NCBI GenBank assembly: GCA_964584165.1
Contig: CAZOYW010000021.1
Coordinates: 1-50,820, forward strand
DNA: 50,820 bases
Direction of reading: 5' to 3'
Source of the DNA: CAZKCI01 sp964584165
GTDB taxonomy: Bacteria; Auribacterota; Erginobacteria; Erginobacterales; CAZKCI01
Shown here piece by piece: positions 34,185-43,600 of this stretch. Positions within the stretch are counted from its first letter, which is position 1. Each line of letters begins with the position of its first letter. A model generated the notes under the pieces. That model was not told the origin of the DNA. It saw only the letters and a list, made by a program, of their open reading frames with translations, and searched no databases. Both the position numbers and the translations under genes were made by a program.

Positions 34185-35195
34185 ATGAGATTCAAGCTGG
34201 CGGCGTTAGCGATGGCGGTTTCCCTGATCGCTGTTCTCGTCCCGGAGGCCCGGGCGACCATCTCCACATACTTCAACAACCCCCCGAGCTCCAATTCGAT
34301 CGACACCCGGGTCTGCGAGGTGATCAACGCGGCCAAGAGCTACTGCTACGTCGCGATCTACTCCTTGAACCAGCCCTCGATCGTGAACGCCCTGATCGCC
34401 GCCAAGGGGCGGGGGGTGGACGTGCGGGTTGTGACCGACACCGACTACCGCTGGAAGTCCGGCTTCCAGCCCTCCTACGACTCCCTGGTCGCCGCCGGCA
34501 TCCCGGTGGTCGAGGACAACCGCAGCGCCCTGATGCACAACAAGTTCATCGTGGTGGACGGGACCAAGGTGGTGACGGGATCCTACAACTTCACCACCGA
34601 TCAGACCACGGCGGACAAGAACAACATCATCATCTTCTCCGGTTCCTCCACCCTGGCCGCCAAGTACAAGAGCGAGTTCCTCCAGATGTACTCCGGCGTC
34701 TTCGGGGCCAGCAAGGTCGACTACTCCGGCTCCACCACGGTGGACGGCTCGACCGTCTATGTCTACTTCTCCCCCAAGGCCGCCGTCCGCACCGCGGTCA
34801 GCTCCCACATCGCCACCGCCAACACCTCCGTTTACTTCGACATCTTCACCTTCACCGACAGCACCATCCAGAACGCGCTCAAGGCTCGCAAGGCCGCCGG
34901 GTGCACGGTCCAGGGGACCTTCGACAGCTGGCAGGCCGGCTCGACCTACACCACCCTGAAGAGCGCGGGCTGCGCGGTCCGCAAGGACGCCTACGCCGGC
35001 CTCCTCCACGACAAGTACCTCGCGATCGACGGCGGAACCTCGAGCTCCCCGCGCACCGTCACCGGCTCCTTCAACTGGACCGCGGCCGCCGACGACGCAA
35101 ACGACGAGAACTGCGTGGCCATCCTCAACTCCACCGTCACCAGCGCTTACAAGGCCGACGCCATCTACGTCTACACCTACAAGTCCTCGTACTGA
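34185..35195 (+). CDS. Secreted phospholipase D-like protein (two HKD motifs)
   Basis: A 336-residue exported protein. ATG 34185 follows GGGAGGA; signal peptide ~1-24 (LAALAMAVSLIAVLVPEARA). Two complete PLD half-sites: H118-x-K120-x4-D125 (MHNKFIVVDG, then TGSYNFT) and H275-x-K277-x4-D282 (LHDKYLAIDG, then TGSFNWT). PLD enzymes use paired HKD motifs to cut phosphodiester bonds in phospholipids or nucleic acid (known). The small size and N/F-rich active sites resemble Nuc-type endonucleases and bacterial PLDs alike, so the substrate is open. A perfect sigma-54 promoter lies upstream and a matching activator precedes it, so expression is probably induced by the GAF kinase signal. The following lipoprotein gene starts 13 bp later and may be co-transcribed. 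Confidence 0.9.
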   Translation: MRFKLAALAMAVSLIAVLVPEARATISTYFNNPPSSNSIDTRVCEVINAAKSYCYVAIYSLNQPSIVNALIAAKGRGVDVRVVTDTDYRWKSGFQPSYDSLVAAGIPVVEDNRSALMHNKFIVVDGTKVVTGSYNFTTDQTTADKNNIIIFSGSSTLAAKYKSEFLQMYSGVFGASKVDYSGSTTVDGSTVYVYFSPKAAVRTAVSSHIATANTSVYFDIFTFTDSTIQNALKARKAAGCTVQGTFDSWQAGSTYTTLKSAGCAVRKDAYAGLLHDKYLAIDGGTSSSPRTVTGSFNWTAAADDANDENCVAILNSTVTSAYKADAIYVYTYKSSY

Positions 35196-35208
35196 GGGGA
35201 GAGCGCGA

Positions 35209-36161
35209 TTGCCCATCCGAGTCGTATGCGGGAGAGCAGGGCCGGCGTTGGCCCTGCTCTCCCTTTTTCTCTTCTCCGGGGGGTGCCGGAAACCGGACCG
35301 GTGGGAGTTTTACCTGGCCGATCCCGCCGGCAACCGCCTCGGGACCGCCCTGGCCGCCGGCCAGAAAGTCCGGGCGGTCTACCGGCCCGAGGAGCCCACG
35401 ACCGACCAGATCGGCTTCCAGCTCTTCGTCCGGGACCGGACGGAACACTGGGAGGTGCTCTCCCTCGTCCTCGAGAAGCCCGACCTCCCCGCGCCCTTCG
35501 TCGGGAGCGATCTCCACGCCGAGGAGCTCCCCCCCGGCTCCTATCTGGTGGTCCTGATCCGGAACGACGAGGAGCTCGCCAAGCTCTCCTTCACGTTCTC
35601 GGCGCCCGCCGGGGAGGGCGAGGCCGCGCCGGCCGGGAAGACGCCGCCGCCGCCGGAGGCGGTGGGGACGGGACGAGCCCCCGCCCCCCCGCCGAGCCCG
35701 GACCGGCGGGCGCGCCCACCGCCTTCCTGGACCCGGAGGCGATGGCCACGCCGGAGTCTAACCTCGAGCCCACGCCGGAGGCCGACGCGGAGATTGGCCC
35801 CCGCCCCACGCCGGAGCCGGAAATCCTCGGCCCGGAGTCCTGGGACCTGGCCCCGGGGACCGAGATCCTGGTCTACCGCGAGGGCGACGGCTACTGGCGC
35901 CCCGCCGCCGTCGTCCGGGCGTACCAGCGGGTCTTCACCGTCCGCTACTTCGACCCGAACCTCCCCGAGGAGGACCTGGAGCGGGAGCGTTTCCGCGTCC
36001 GTTCGCTCGGGGAGGGGATGGAGGTCAAGATCAGCGAGGGGGACGAACTCCTCGAAGGCGTGATCGTGGAGCGCCGGGGGCGGACCTTCTCGGTCGCGCT
36101 CCGGGCCGACGGGTCGGTGCGAAGCGTCCCCGGCGGTAAGATCGTCCTGGAGGCCCCCTGA
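35209..36161 (+). pseudogene. Lipoprotein with C-terminal Tudor-like domain, split by a frameshift
   Basis: A TTG start (35209) after GAGGGGAGAG gives a signal peptide with a lipobox-like LFSGGC and a beta-rich domain (KPDRWEFYLADPAGNRLG to LAKLSFTFSAPAG). The frame then runs into meaningless Arg/Pro text and ends at 36063. The frame one base back carries a natural continuation: an acidic linker (PTAFLDPEAMATPESNLEP) and a Tudor/SH3-like domain (GTEILVYREGDGYW to VRYFDPNLPEEDL), ending at 36161. The switch must fall near the C-run at 35684-35690; one extra C would restore a single ~317-residue protein. It may be an assembly error, phase variation or real damage. It lies between the PLD-like and TPR-glycosyltransferase genes. 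Function unknown. Confidence 0.72.
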
Positions 36162-36202
36162 GGTCCCTTTTCCCGAATCGAGCGCGTCTCCTCCTCGCCG
36201 CC

Positions 36203-38527
36203 GTGCTCCTCGCCGGCGGGCTCCTCCGCGCCTTCTATCTCCGGGAGATCGCCTCCCGGCCCGAGTTCTCCCAGCCCACCGTCGACGCCGCCTACCACGA
36301 CTACTGGGCGGGGGGAATCGCCCGGGGAGACTGGCGCGTCCCCCGCGACGAGGCGGACCCCCAGATCCGCGCCCGACCGTTCTTCCGCCCCCCGGGCTAC
36401 GCCTACTGGCTCGCCCTCGTCTACCGGGCCTTCGGCCGCGGCCCGCTCGCCCCCCGCCTTCTGCAGATGGCGGCGGGCCTCCTGGCCGCGATCCTCGCCT
36501 ATCGCTTCGCCCGAGGCCTCTTCGGGCCGGGGGCGGCGGTCGCCTACGCCGCCCTGATGGCGGTCTACTGGATCTTCATCTACTACGAGGGCGAGCTCCT
36601 CGGGACCTCGCTCGAGTCCCTCCTCTCCGTCCTCATCCTCTGGACCGTCGCCCGGAGCCGGGGCGCCTCCGGCCGGAAGCGGCCTCTCCTGGCGGGGCTC
36701 GTCCTCGGAGTCGCCGCCCTCTTCCGCCCCAACCTCCTCCTCTTCTGCCCCTTCGCCGCGGCCTGGCTCTGGCGGGGGACCCGCCGCCTCCTCCCGGCGG
36801 CCGCCCTCCTCCTCGGCGCGGCCTTGGCGATCGCCCCGGCCGCGCTGCGGAACTGCCTCGTCGCGGGCGAGTTCGTCCCGATCGCGGCCAACGGGGGGAT
36901 GAGCCTCGCGGTCGGGAACAACCCGCTCGCCGACGGGACCAACCACCAGCTCCCCTACCACGGCGCCTTCGCCTCTCCCTTCGACTACCCCCGGGCAGTC
37001 CGGAATCTGGAGAAAGGGCTCTCCCTCCCGCCCGGTTCGGTCGGCTGGGCGCGCGCCTCGGCGCTCTACGCCCGGGAGGCCTTCCTCTTCATCCGCGCCC
37101 GCCCGCGCGACTTCCTCGGCCTGACCGCGCGTAAGGCCCTCCTCTTCTGGGGGCCGCGGGAGGTCTCCAACATCACGGAGATGGAGCTCGTCCGGGCGGA
37201 CTCGCCCGTCCTCCGCGCCATCCCCCTCGACTTCCCCGCCGCCCTCGCCCTCGCCCTTCTCGGCGCGGCCGCCTTTCTCCTCGAGGCCCGGCGCCGGGAC
37301 CCGGCGGGGGGTCCGGCGCGGGCCGGCGGGGCGCTCGTCTTCCTCTTCGTCGGCGTCTACTTCCTCTCGGCCCTCCCCTTCGTCGCCGCGGCCCGCTACC
37401 GCGTCCCCGCCCTCCCGGGCGTCCTCCTCTTCTCCGCCCTGGGGATCCGCCGGATCGCCGGGCTGGCCCTCCGCCGGCGCTGGCTCAAGGCCCTGGCCTG
37501 GGCCGCCGCCGCGCTCTTCCTCTTCCTCCTCTGCCGGCGGGATTTCTCCGGCTACCGCCCCTCGGAGTCGAAGTGGCGCTACGACCGCGCGCTCGCCCTG
37601 GCCAACTCCGGGAAGACCGAGGAGGCGATCCGGGAATACCGCTCCGCCCTCCTCGCGGACCCGCAGGACTTCCAGTCCCGCAACAACCTGGGGGCGCTCC
37701 TGGTCTCCCTCGGGCGCTTCCCCGAGGCCGTCCGGGAATACGAGGAGGCGCTGCGCTGGGAGCCGGGCAAAGCGGAGATCCTGAGCAACCTGGGCATCGC
37801 CCGCTTCCAGCTCGGAGAGACCGAAGCGGCGCTGCGGCTCTTCGCGGAGGCGCTCGCGATCGACCCGGAGTGCGTCCACGCCTACCACAACCGCGCCAGC
37901 GCCTGGAAACGGCTGGGGCGGGGCGAGGAGGCGATCGCCGACTACCGCCGGGCGGCTTCTCTCCGCCCCGACTCGGACGAGGCCCGTCTCAACCTCGGCC
38001 TCGCCCTGGCGGGGGCGGGCGCCTACGCGGAAGCGGCCGAGGAGTACCGGGAGGCGATCCGCCTTCGCCCCGGGGCGATCGAACCGCGGAACAACCTCGG
38101 CAATGCCCTGGCCGCGCTGGGCCGGAACGGGGAGGCGCTGAAGGAATACGAGCGCGCGCTCGCGATCGACCCCGGCCGCGCCGACGTCCACAACAACCTC
38201 GCCAACCTCCTCGTCCGGCAGGGGGACTACGCGGGCGCGATCGCCCTCTACAAACGGGCCCTCGCGCTTGATCCGGCCTACGCCGACGCCCATCTCAACC
38301 TGGGCGCCGCCTTGAGCCTCGCCGGCGACCCGGACGGAGCGCGCGCCCATTACGACCGGGCGATCGCCCTCGACCCCCGGAACGAGCGCGCCCGCTACGC
38401 CCTTGCCCTTCTCCTCATCGCGGAGGGGCGGGCGGCCGAGGCCCGGAAGCATCTGGAGGCCGCCCTCGCCCTGAAGCCGGACTTCCCGGCGGCCCGCGCC
38501 GCCTTGGAGAGCCTGGACAAAAAGTGA
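36203..38527 (+). CDS. Membrane GT39/PMT-like glycosyltransferase with nine C-terminal TPRs (TMTC-like layout)
   Basis: At least 774 residues. The first ~455 hold about ten hydrophobic segments, with an acidic first loop (TVDAAYHDYW) and RPPGYAYWLALVYRAFG, typical of GT-C glycosyltransferases (GT39/PMT group). The rest is nine regular 34-residue TPRs (for example RNNLGNALAALGRNGEALKE). This combination mirrors animal TMTC O-mannosyltransferases, where TPRs bind the acceptor protein. The listed start is GTG 36203, but the frame is open and family-like back to a CTG at 36158 that overlaps the preceding stop and follows GGAGG, adding RSLFPNRARLLL. The next two genes encode surface proteins with Thr/Pro linkers, possible acceptors (inferred). 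Its stop codon is part of a heptanucleotide array. Confidence 0.85.
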   Translation: MLLAGGLLRAFYLREIASRPEFSQPTVDAAYHDYWAGGIARGDWRVPRDEADPQIRARPFFRPPGYAYWLALVYRAFGRGPLAPRLLQMAAGLLAAILAYRFARGLFGPGAAVAYAALMAVYWIFIYYEGELLGTSLESLLSVLILWTVARSRGASGRKRPLLAGLVLGVAALFRPNLLLFCPFAAAWLWRGTRRLLPAAALLLGAALAIAPAALRNCLVAGEFVPIAANGGMSLAVGNNPLADGTNHQLPYHGAFASPFDYPRAVRNLEKGLSLPPGSVGWARASALYAREAFLFIRARPRDFLGLTARKALLFWGPREVSNITEMELVRADSPVLRAIPLDFPAALALALLGAAAFLLEARRRDPAGGPARAGGALVFLFVGVYFLSALPFVAAARYRVPALPGVLLFSALGIRRIAGLALRRRWLKALAWAAAALFLFLLCRRDFSGYRPSESKWRYDRALALANSGKTEEAIREYRSALLADPQDFQSRNNLGALLVSLGRFPEAVREYEEALRWEPGKAEILSNLGIARFQLGETEAALRLFAEALAIDPECVHAYHNRASAWKRLGRGEEAIADYRRAASLRPDSDEARLNLGLALAGAGAYAEAAEEYREAIRLRPGAIEPRNNLGNALAALGRNGEALKEYERALAIDPGRADVHNNLANLLVRQGDYAGAIALYKRALALDPAYADAHLNLGAALSLAGDPDGARAHYDRAIALDPRNERARYALALLLIAEGRAAEARKHLEAALALKPDFPAARAALESLDKK

Positions 38528-38586
38528 TCAGTGATCAGTAACCAGTGATCAGTGACCAGTGATCGGCAAACAGTAAACAGCGATCA
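38524..38586. repeat. Heptanucleotide GTGATCA array, nine units, starting on a stop codon
   Basis: Nine consecutive 7-bp units from 38524: GTGATCA, GTGATCA, GTAACCA, GTGATCA, GTGACCA, GTGATCG, GCAAACA, GTAAACA, GCGATCA. The TGA in the first unit is the stop codon of the upstream gene. It is the same family as 21501-21528 on the other strand. The rest of the 215-bp gap holds TTGACA at 38668-38673, a possible -35 box. Confidence 0.88.
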
Positions 38587-38742
38587 TCGATCGAGTCGCG
38601 GGCAGGTTTGACGGTTTGCGGTTTACCGTTGGCTGTTTAGCGTTCACCCCCCGGCCGCATTTATCGCTTGACATCTCTTGCTCGATCCGTCAATATTTTA
38701 GCGGTGGGCGCGCTGACCGCGCCCCGAACCGGGAGGAGCGCT

Positions 38743-40398
38743 ATGAAAACCTTATCCCGCGTCGCCGCGCTCGCCGCGGCCGTCCTCGCCCCCCTGTCGG
38801 CAATGGCTCAATACAGCCTCAAGTGGGAACAGCCGCCCAACTGCGTCGACGGCTTCAACGTCCCCTCCTACTGGAACCAGCAGACCCTTCCCCCCGTCTG
38901 TCTCACGGTTGCCGACGATTTCGCCTGCAACGACCCCCGGCCGATCGCCCACCTCCGCTGGTGGGGGTCGTTCGCCGGCTTCCAGGACGCGGTCCCGCTT
39001 CCCCTCGAGCCGCCACCGCCCGCGGACTTCCCCCCCGCCTTCGGAGTCAGCTGGCACTCCTACACCCACCCCGAGGGCTCCCATAGCCAGCCGGATCACC
39101 TCATGGTCGATCAGCAGATCGCCAGCTACAGCTGGGGCTACTGGTGCTCGCACACGGCCTGGAACAAGCCCGGCCACTTCGAGCACGAATACTATTTTGA
39201 ATGCGACCTCGTTACCCCCCTCCCCCAGGTCCAAGGCTACTATTACTTCCTCAATATCGTCGCCTTGTACTCGGGCCCCGAGCCGCCGATCCACCTCTGG
39301 GGCTGGAAAAACTCGGCATTCCATTGGAACGACGACGCCGTTCTCAACGAGAGCTGCGAGGACGAAGATTGGACCGAGCTGACCTGGCCGGCGGGCCACC
39401 GCCTCTCGCCCCAGTCCATGGACATGGCCTTCGAGCTCTATGCGCTGACGACGCCCGTGCCCACGCCGACGCCTCTGACGCCGACGCCCACCGTCTACGC
39501 GCCCCCGACTCCGCCGCTCCCGGAGACGCCGACACCGAACGAGACCCCCACGCCCGTCCCGCCGACGCCGGCCAAGACACCCACGCCCCGGCCGACGGCG
39601 ACCCTGCCCCCGCCCACCCCCACCCTCACCCCCACCCCCCTCCCCACCCCGGCCTACGCCGTCATTGAGTCCGGCGATTACGACGGCGACGGCACCGCTG
39701 ACGCCGCCGTCTTCCGCCCCTCCGCCGCCCTCTGGTCGATCCGGAACCTTACCCGCGCCTACTTCGGCGCCTCCTCCGACCTCCCCGCGAGCGCGGATTA
39801 CGATGGCGACGGGACAAGCGACCTCGCGGTCTTCCGGGCGACGGCCGGCCTCTGGTCGGTCCGAAACCTGACGCGGATCTACCTCGGATCGACCGGCGAT
39901 CTTTCCGTCCCCGGCAATTACGCCGGCAGCGGCGGGGCCCGCGCGGCCGTCTTCCGCCCCGCCGCGGGGATGTGGTCGATCCGGGACCTCACCCGCTCCT
40001 ACTTCGGCGGGACGGCCGATGTCCCGGTCCCGGCCGACTACAGCGCCGACGGCCTCTGCGACATCGCGGTTTTCCGGCCCGCCTCCGGCCTCTGGTCGGT
40101 CCTCGGCCTCACCCGCCTCTATCTCGGGAGCCCGGGCGACCAGGTCGCCCCGGCCGACTACGGAGGGGACGGCGGCGCCGAGCCGGCGATCTTCCGCTCC
40201 TCGAGCGGGATGTGGTCCGTCCGAAACCTCACCCGGGTCTTCTTCGGTCAAGCCGCCGACCAGGCGGTCCCCGCCGATTTCCTGGGCGCGGGCCTCTCCG
40301 AGATCGCGGTCTTCCGCGCCCAAGATTCCCTCTGGTCGGTCCGAAACGCCACGCGGATCTATCTCGGATCGACCGGGGACTGGCCGGTAACTAAATAA
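38743..40398 (+). CDS. Secreted surface protein: unknown N-terminal domain, Thr/Pro linker, six-repeat module
   Basis: 551 residues; ATG 38743 after GGGAGGAGCG. Signal peptide 1-23. Residues ~24-235 form an unrecognised aromatic-rich extracellular domain (KWEQPPNCVDGFNVPSYW; VADDFACNDPRPIAHLRWWG; three or more Cys), which may be a jelly-roll-type binding domain. Residues ~237-306 are a linker of Thr-Pro pairs, and residues 312-551 are six 40-residue repeats reaching the last codon (ending DWPVTK). The linker is of the kind that is O-glycosylated in secreted proteins, and a TMTC-like transferase gene lies 215 bp upstream (inferred link). The stop codon is followed immediately by a GTTACG array. 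No catalytic motif is seen. Confidence 0.85.
   Translation: MKTLSRVAALAAAVLAPLSAMAQYSLKWEQPPNCVDGFNVPSYWNQQTLPPVCLTVADDFACNDPRPIAHLRWWGSFAGFQDAVPLPLEPPPPADFPPAFGVSWHSYTHPEGSHSQPDHLMVDQQIASYSWGYWCSHTAWNKPGHFEHEYYFECDLVTPLPQVQGYYYFLNIVALYSGPEPPIHLWGWKNSAFHWNDDAVLNESCEDEDWTELTWPAGHRLSPQSMDMAFELYALTTPVPTPTPLTPTPTVYAPPTPPLPETPTPNETPTPVPPTPAKTPTPRPTATLPPPTPTLTPTPLPTPAYAVIESGDYDGDGTADAAVFRPSAALWSIRNLTRAYFGASSDLPASADYDGDGTSDLAVFRATAGLWSVRNLTRIYLGSTGDLSVPGNYAGSGGARAAVFRPAAGMWSIRDLTRSYFGGTADVPVPADYSADGLCDIAVFRPASGLWSVLGLTRLYLGSPGDQVAPADYGGDGGAEPAIFRSSSGMWSVRNLTRVFFGQAADQAVPADFLGAGLSEIAVFRAQDSLWSVRNATRIYLGSTGDWPVTK
39676..40395 (+). repeat. Six 120-bp coding repeats (40-residue module) in the gene at 38743
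   Basis: Six consecutive 40-codon units, the first DYDGDGTADAAVFRPSAALW and the last ending at the codon before TAA. DxDGDG is intact in units 1-2 and degenerate in 3-6, while the LWS-x-R-x-LTR core is kept in nearly all. Confidence 0.95.
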
Positions 40399-40570
40399 GG
40401 TTACGTAAGGGTTACGTAAAGTTACCGCAAGCGCGCCGGCCGTGTCTTTTCGCAACCTCACGTAACCCTTACGTAACTGAGCGTAACTTCACGTAACCTG
40501 CGGTTACGTAAGGTTACCGCCAGCGCGCCGGCCCTGTTCTTCCGTAACCTCACGTAACTTGCGGTTACGT
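40399..40570. repeat. Decanucleotide GTTACG array, copy 3, two hairpin units with a conserved spacer
   Basis: It starts at the base after the TAA stop of the gene at 38743. Two successive units each have forward GGTTACGTAA repeats, the spacer GTTACCGC[A/C] followed by AGCGCGCCGGCC (40421-40441 and 40513-40533), a pyrimidine stretch, and reverse-complement GTAACCTCAC repeats. A sequence TATACT (40601-40606) after the array could be the -10 box of the next gene. Confidence 0.9.
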
Positions 40571-40622
40571 GATTATCTGGCACCGCCTTGTCCTTTCCGC
40601 TATACTTCAGTCAGACCTTCCG

Positions 40623-43600
40623 ATGGAAGCGCGCCCCATGCGGACAGGATGCCAACGGGGGATACCGCCCCTCCTCGCCCTTTTCCTTTGGCTCGCCCCC
40701 CCGGCCGCGGCCGAATACCTCGTCACTTGCGCCTTCGACAGCGAGACCCTGACCGCGGGCGAACTCCGCTACGGGATCGCCCACGACCCCGGCCCCATCT
40801 TCTTCTCCCAGACCGAGTTCCCCCCGGGGTCCCCCACCGTCATCACGCTCCACCCCGCCCGGGGGCCGCTCCTCATCGAGTCCAACCATCTTGAGATCGA
40901 CGGCACCGGGGGTGGGCAGGGGACGGGGGACGTCGTCGTGGACGGGAACGGCCAGACCGTCTTCCGGATCGCGGCCGACGGCTGCGCGATCCGGGGGCTC
41001 GGCATCCGCAACGGCCTCTGCGGGATCGAGGTGGACGGCCTGGACGCGGCCATCGGGTCCGAGACCGCTCCCAACGAGATCTTCTCCAACCTAAGCCACG
41101 GGATCCTGGTCACGAGCGGATTCTCCACGCTGATCCGGGGAAACTTCATCGGCGTCCGCCTCGACGGGACCGCCGCCGGGAACGGCGGAGACGGGATCCG
41201 CGACGAGGGCGGAGTCGGCGACCGGATCGGGGGGGCGGGGGCGGAGCGCAACTGCATCGGCGCCAACTCGGGCTACGGGATCGCCATCAACCCGGGGCTC
41301 GGCGGCGCCGGCGGGGTCTTGGTCCGGAACAACTACGTCGGCCTGGCCCCCGACGGTTCCTCCGCCCGCCCCAACGCCCTGGGCGGGGTCTATGTCCGCG
41401 CCAGCGCCGAGAACGAGATCGGGGGATCGCAGGCGGCGGGCTGGGGCAACCTGGTCTCCGGCAATTCCGCGGGGGCCGGGGTGGAGTTCGCCGGCTGCAC
41501 CTCCGGCCCCAACCTCGTCCTCGGCAACTCCATCGGGACCGACGCGGCCGGCCTCGCCGCCCGCCCCAACCAGTGGGGGGTCAGGATCTCCGACAGCGGC
41601 GGCGTGGAGGTGGGGGACTCCTCCGACACCGGGAACCTGGTCAGCGGGAACGCCTCTTGGGGGATCCGGATCACCCAGAGCGACGACTCACTCGCCCTCT
41701 CCCGACTCAACCGCGTCCGCTTCTCGGTCGTCGGTCTCGCCGCCAACGGGTCAGCGCTCGGGAACGGGACCGCCGCGGAGTCCGACGGGGGGATCCTGAT
41801 CGAGGCGGGCGCGCGGGAGAACCAGGTCGGAGGGACCTCCCCCGGCGAGGGGAACGTGATCTCCGGGAACGTGGGCTGCGGGGTCCGGATCGCCCGGGGG
41901 GCGGCGAACCGGCTCGAGGGGAACCGCATCGGGACGGACGCCGCCGGAGCGGCCGCGATCGGGAACTCCCGGCACGGGGTCTTCATCGAAGGCGCGGAAG
42001 GGGTGGGCTGGGCGGCGGAGTCGAACGTCGTCGGCGGAGGAGATTCCTACTACCTGAACGTGATCTCCGGCAACGCCGGGGCCGGGATTCGGATCGAGGG
42101 GACCGCCGCGCGCCGCAACCAGATCGCCGGAAACGCGATCGGGACCGATCCCGGGGGGACGGCCCGCCTCCCCAATCTTGAAGGCGGGATCGCGATCGCC
42201 GGCGGCGCCTGCGGGAACCTGGTCGCCTCCAACCGGATCGCCTTCAACGGCCAGAGCGGGTCCGGAGACGGTTGCCGCCTCGAGGGGGCGGGGACCGACT
42301 ACAACCTGGTCTCGGCCAACTCCCTGCGGGAGAACGCGGGACTGGGGATCGCGCTCTCCGGCGGTGCCAACGAGTCGGCCGCGGCCCCGGCGATCGCCGC
42401 CGTCACCTGGCTCTCCGACACCTCGGCCCGGGTCGCGGGGACGAAGAGCCCCGGCTCTTCCCTGGAGCTCTTCGCGGCCGACACCGACGCGGCGGGGCCC
42501 GGAGAGGGCTTCTCCCTCCTCGCCGCCCTCCCCCCCGACGGAGAGGGGGAGTGGGCTATCGAGACCCTCTCCGGGCTCGCGCTCGGGGAATGGCTCACCG
42601 CCGACGCCTCCACCGCGCTCGGCTCCACCTCCGAGTTTTCGGCGAACCTCCCCTTCGCGGTCGAGTCCCCCTCCCCCACCCCCACCCCCTCGGTCACGCC
42701 CACGCCGCCCACGCCCACCCCCTCGGCGAGCCCGACCGCGACCGCGACGCCGACCCCCTCGCCCACCGTCCCGCCCTCGCCCACGCCATCCCCGACGGCG
42801 AAGCTGCCGGAGGCGGTCTACGTCTTCGACTTTCAGACCGATCCCGGCTGGTCGACCGAATCGGATTGGGCCTTCGGCGTCCCCCTCGGCCAGGGGGGCT
42901 GCCCGGCGCCAACGCCGGAGGAAGGATGCGGCGACTCCTACGGCAACCCCGACCCCTCCTCCGGCTGTACGGGGGAGAACGTCTACGGCTACAACCTCGC
43001 CGGCGACTACCCCGACAACCTCCCGGCGACCTACTACCTGACCACCGCCCCCCTCGACCTCTCCCGCGCCCAGGGGACCTACCTCCGCTTCCGGCGCTGG
43101 CTGAACGTGGAGCAGGCGGCCAACGATCACGCCTATGTGCAGGCCTCGACCGACGGGACGACCTGGACGGTGCTCTGGGCCAACCCGGCCGGGCCGGGCG
43201 AGGCCGTCCTCGACGCCGCCTGGAACGACCTCTCCTACAACCTCGCCCCGATATACGACCGCGCGAGCGCCCTGCGCCTCCGCTGGGGGATGGGGCGCAC
43301 CGACAACATCCGCCGCTACAGCGGCTGGAACCTCGACGACGTCGAGATCTGGGGCATTCTCGACCCCTCCCCCTCGCCCACCCCCCGCGTGATCACCCCC
43401 ACGCCCACCGCGACGCCCACCCCGACGCCCCTTCCCTCCCCCAGCCCCTCGCCTTCCTCTTCGCCCTCGCCGGCCCCGACCCCTTCCTCCTCGCCCTCGC
43501 GCCCCCCGCCCACGCCGACCCCCGGCCGCTCGCCCTCGCCCTCCCCCTCGCCCGCCCCCCGCGCCGGGGACACCTTCGACTGGCCCTTCCCCGCTTCCTT

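Noticed and set aside
40579..40596. Sigma-54 promoter before the giant secreted-protein gene (CTGGCACCGCCTTGT)
   Set aside because: The spacing between TGGCAC and TTG is one base short and the essential GC of the -12 box is missing, unlike the perfect site at 34102.
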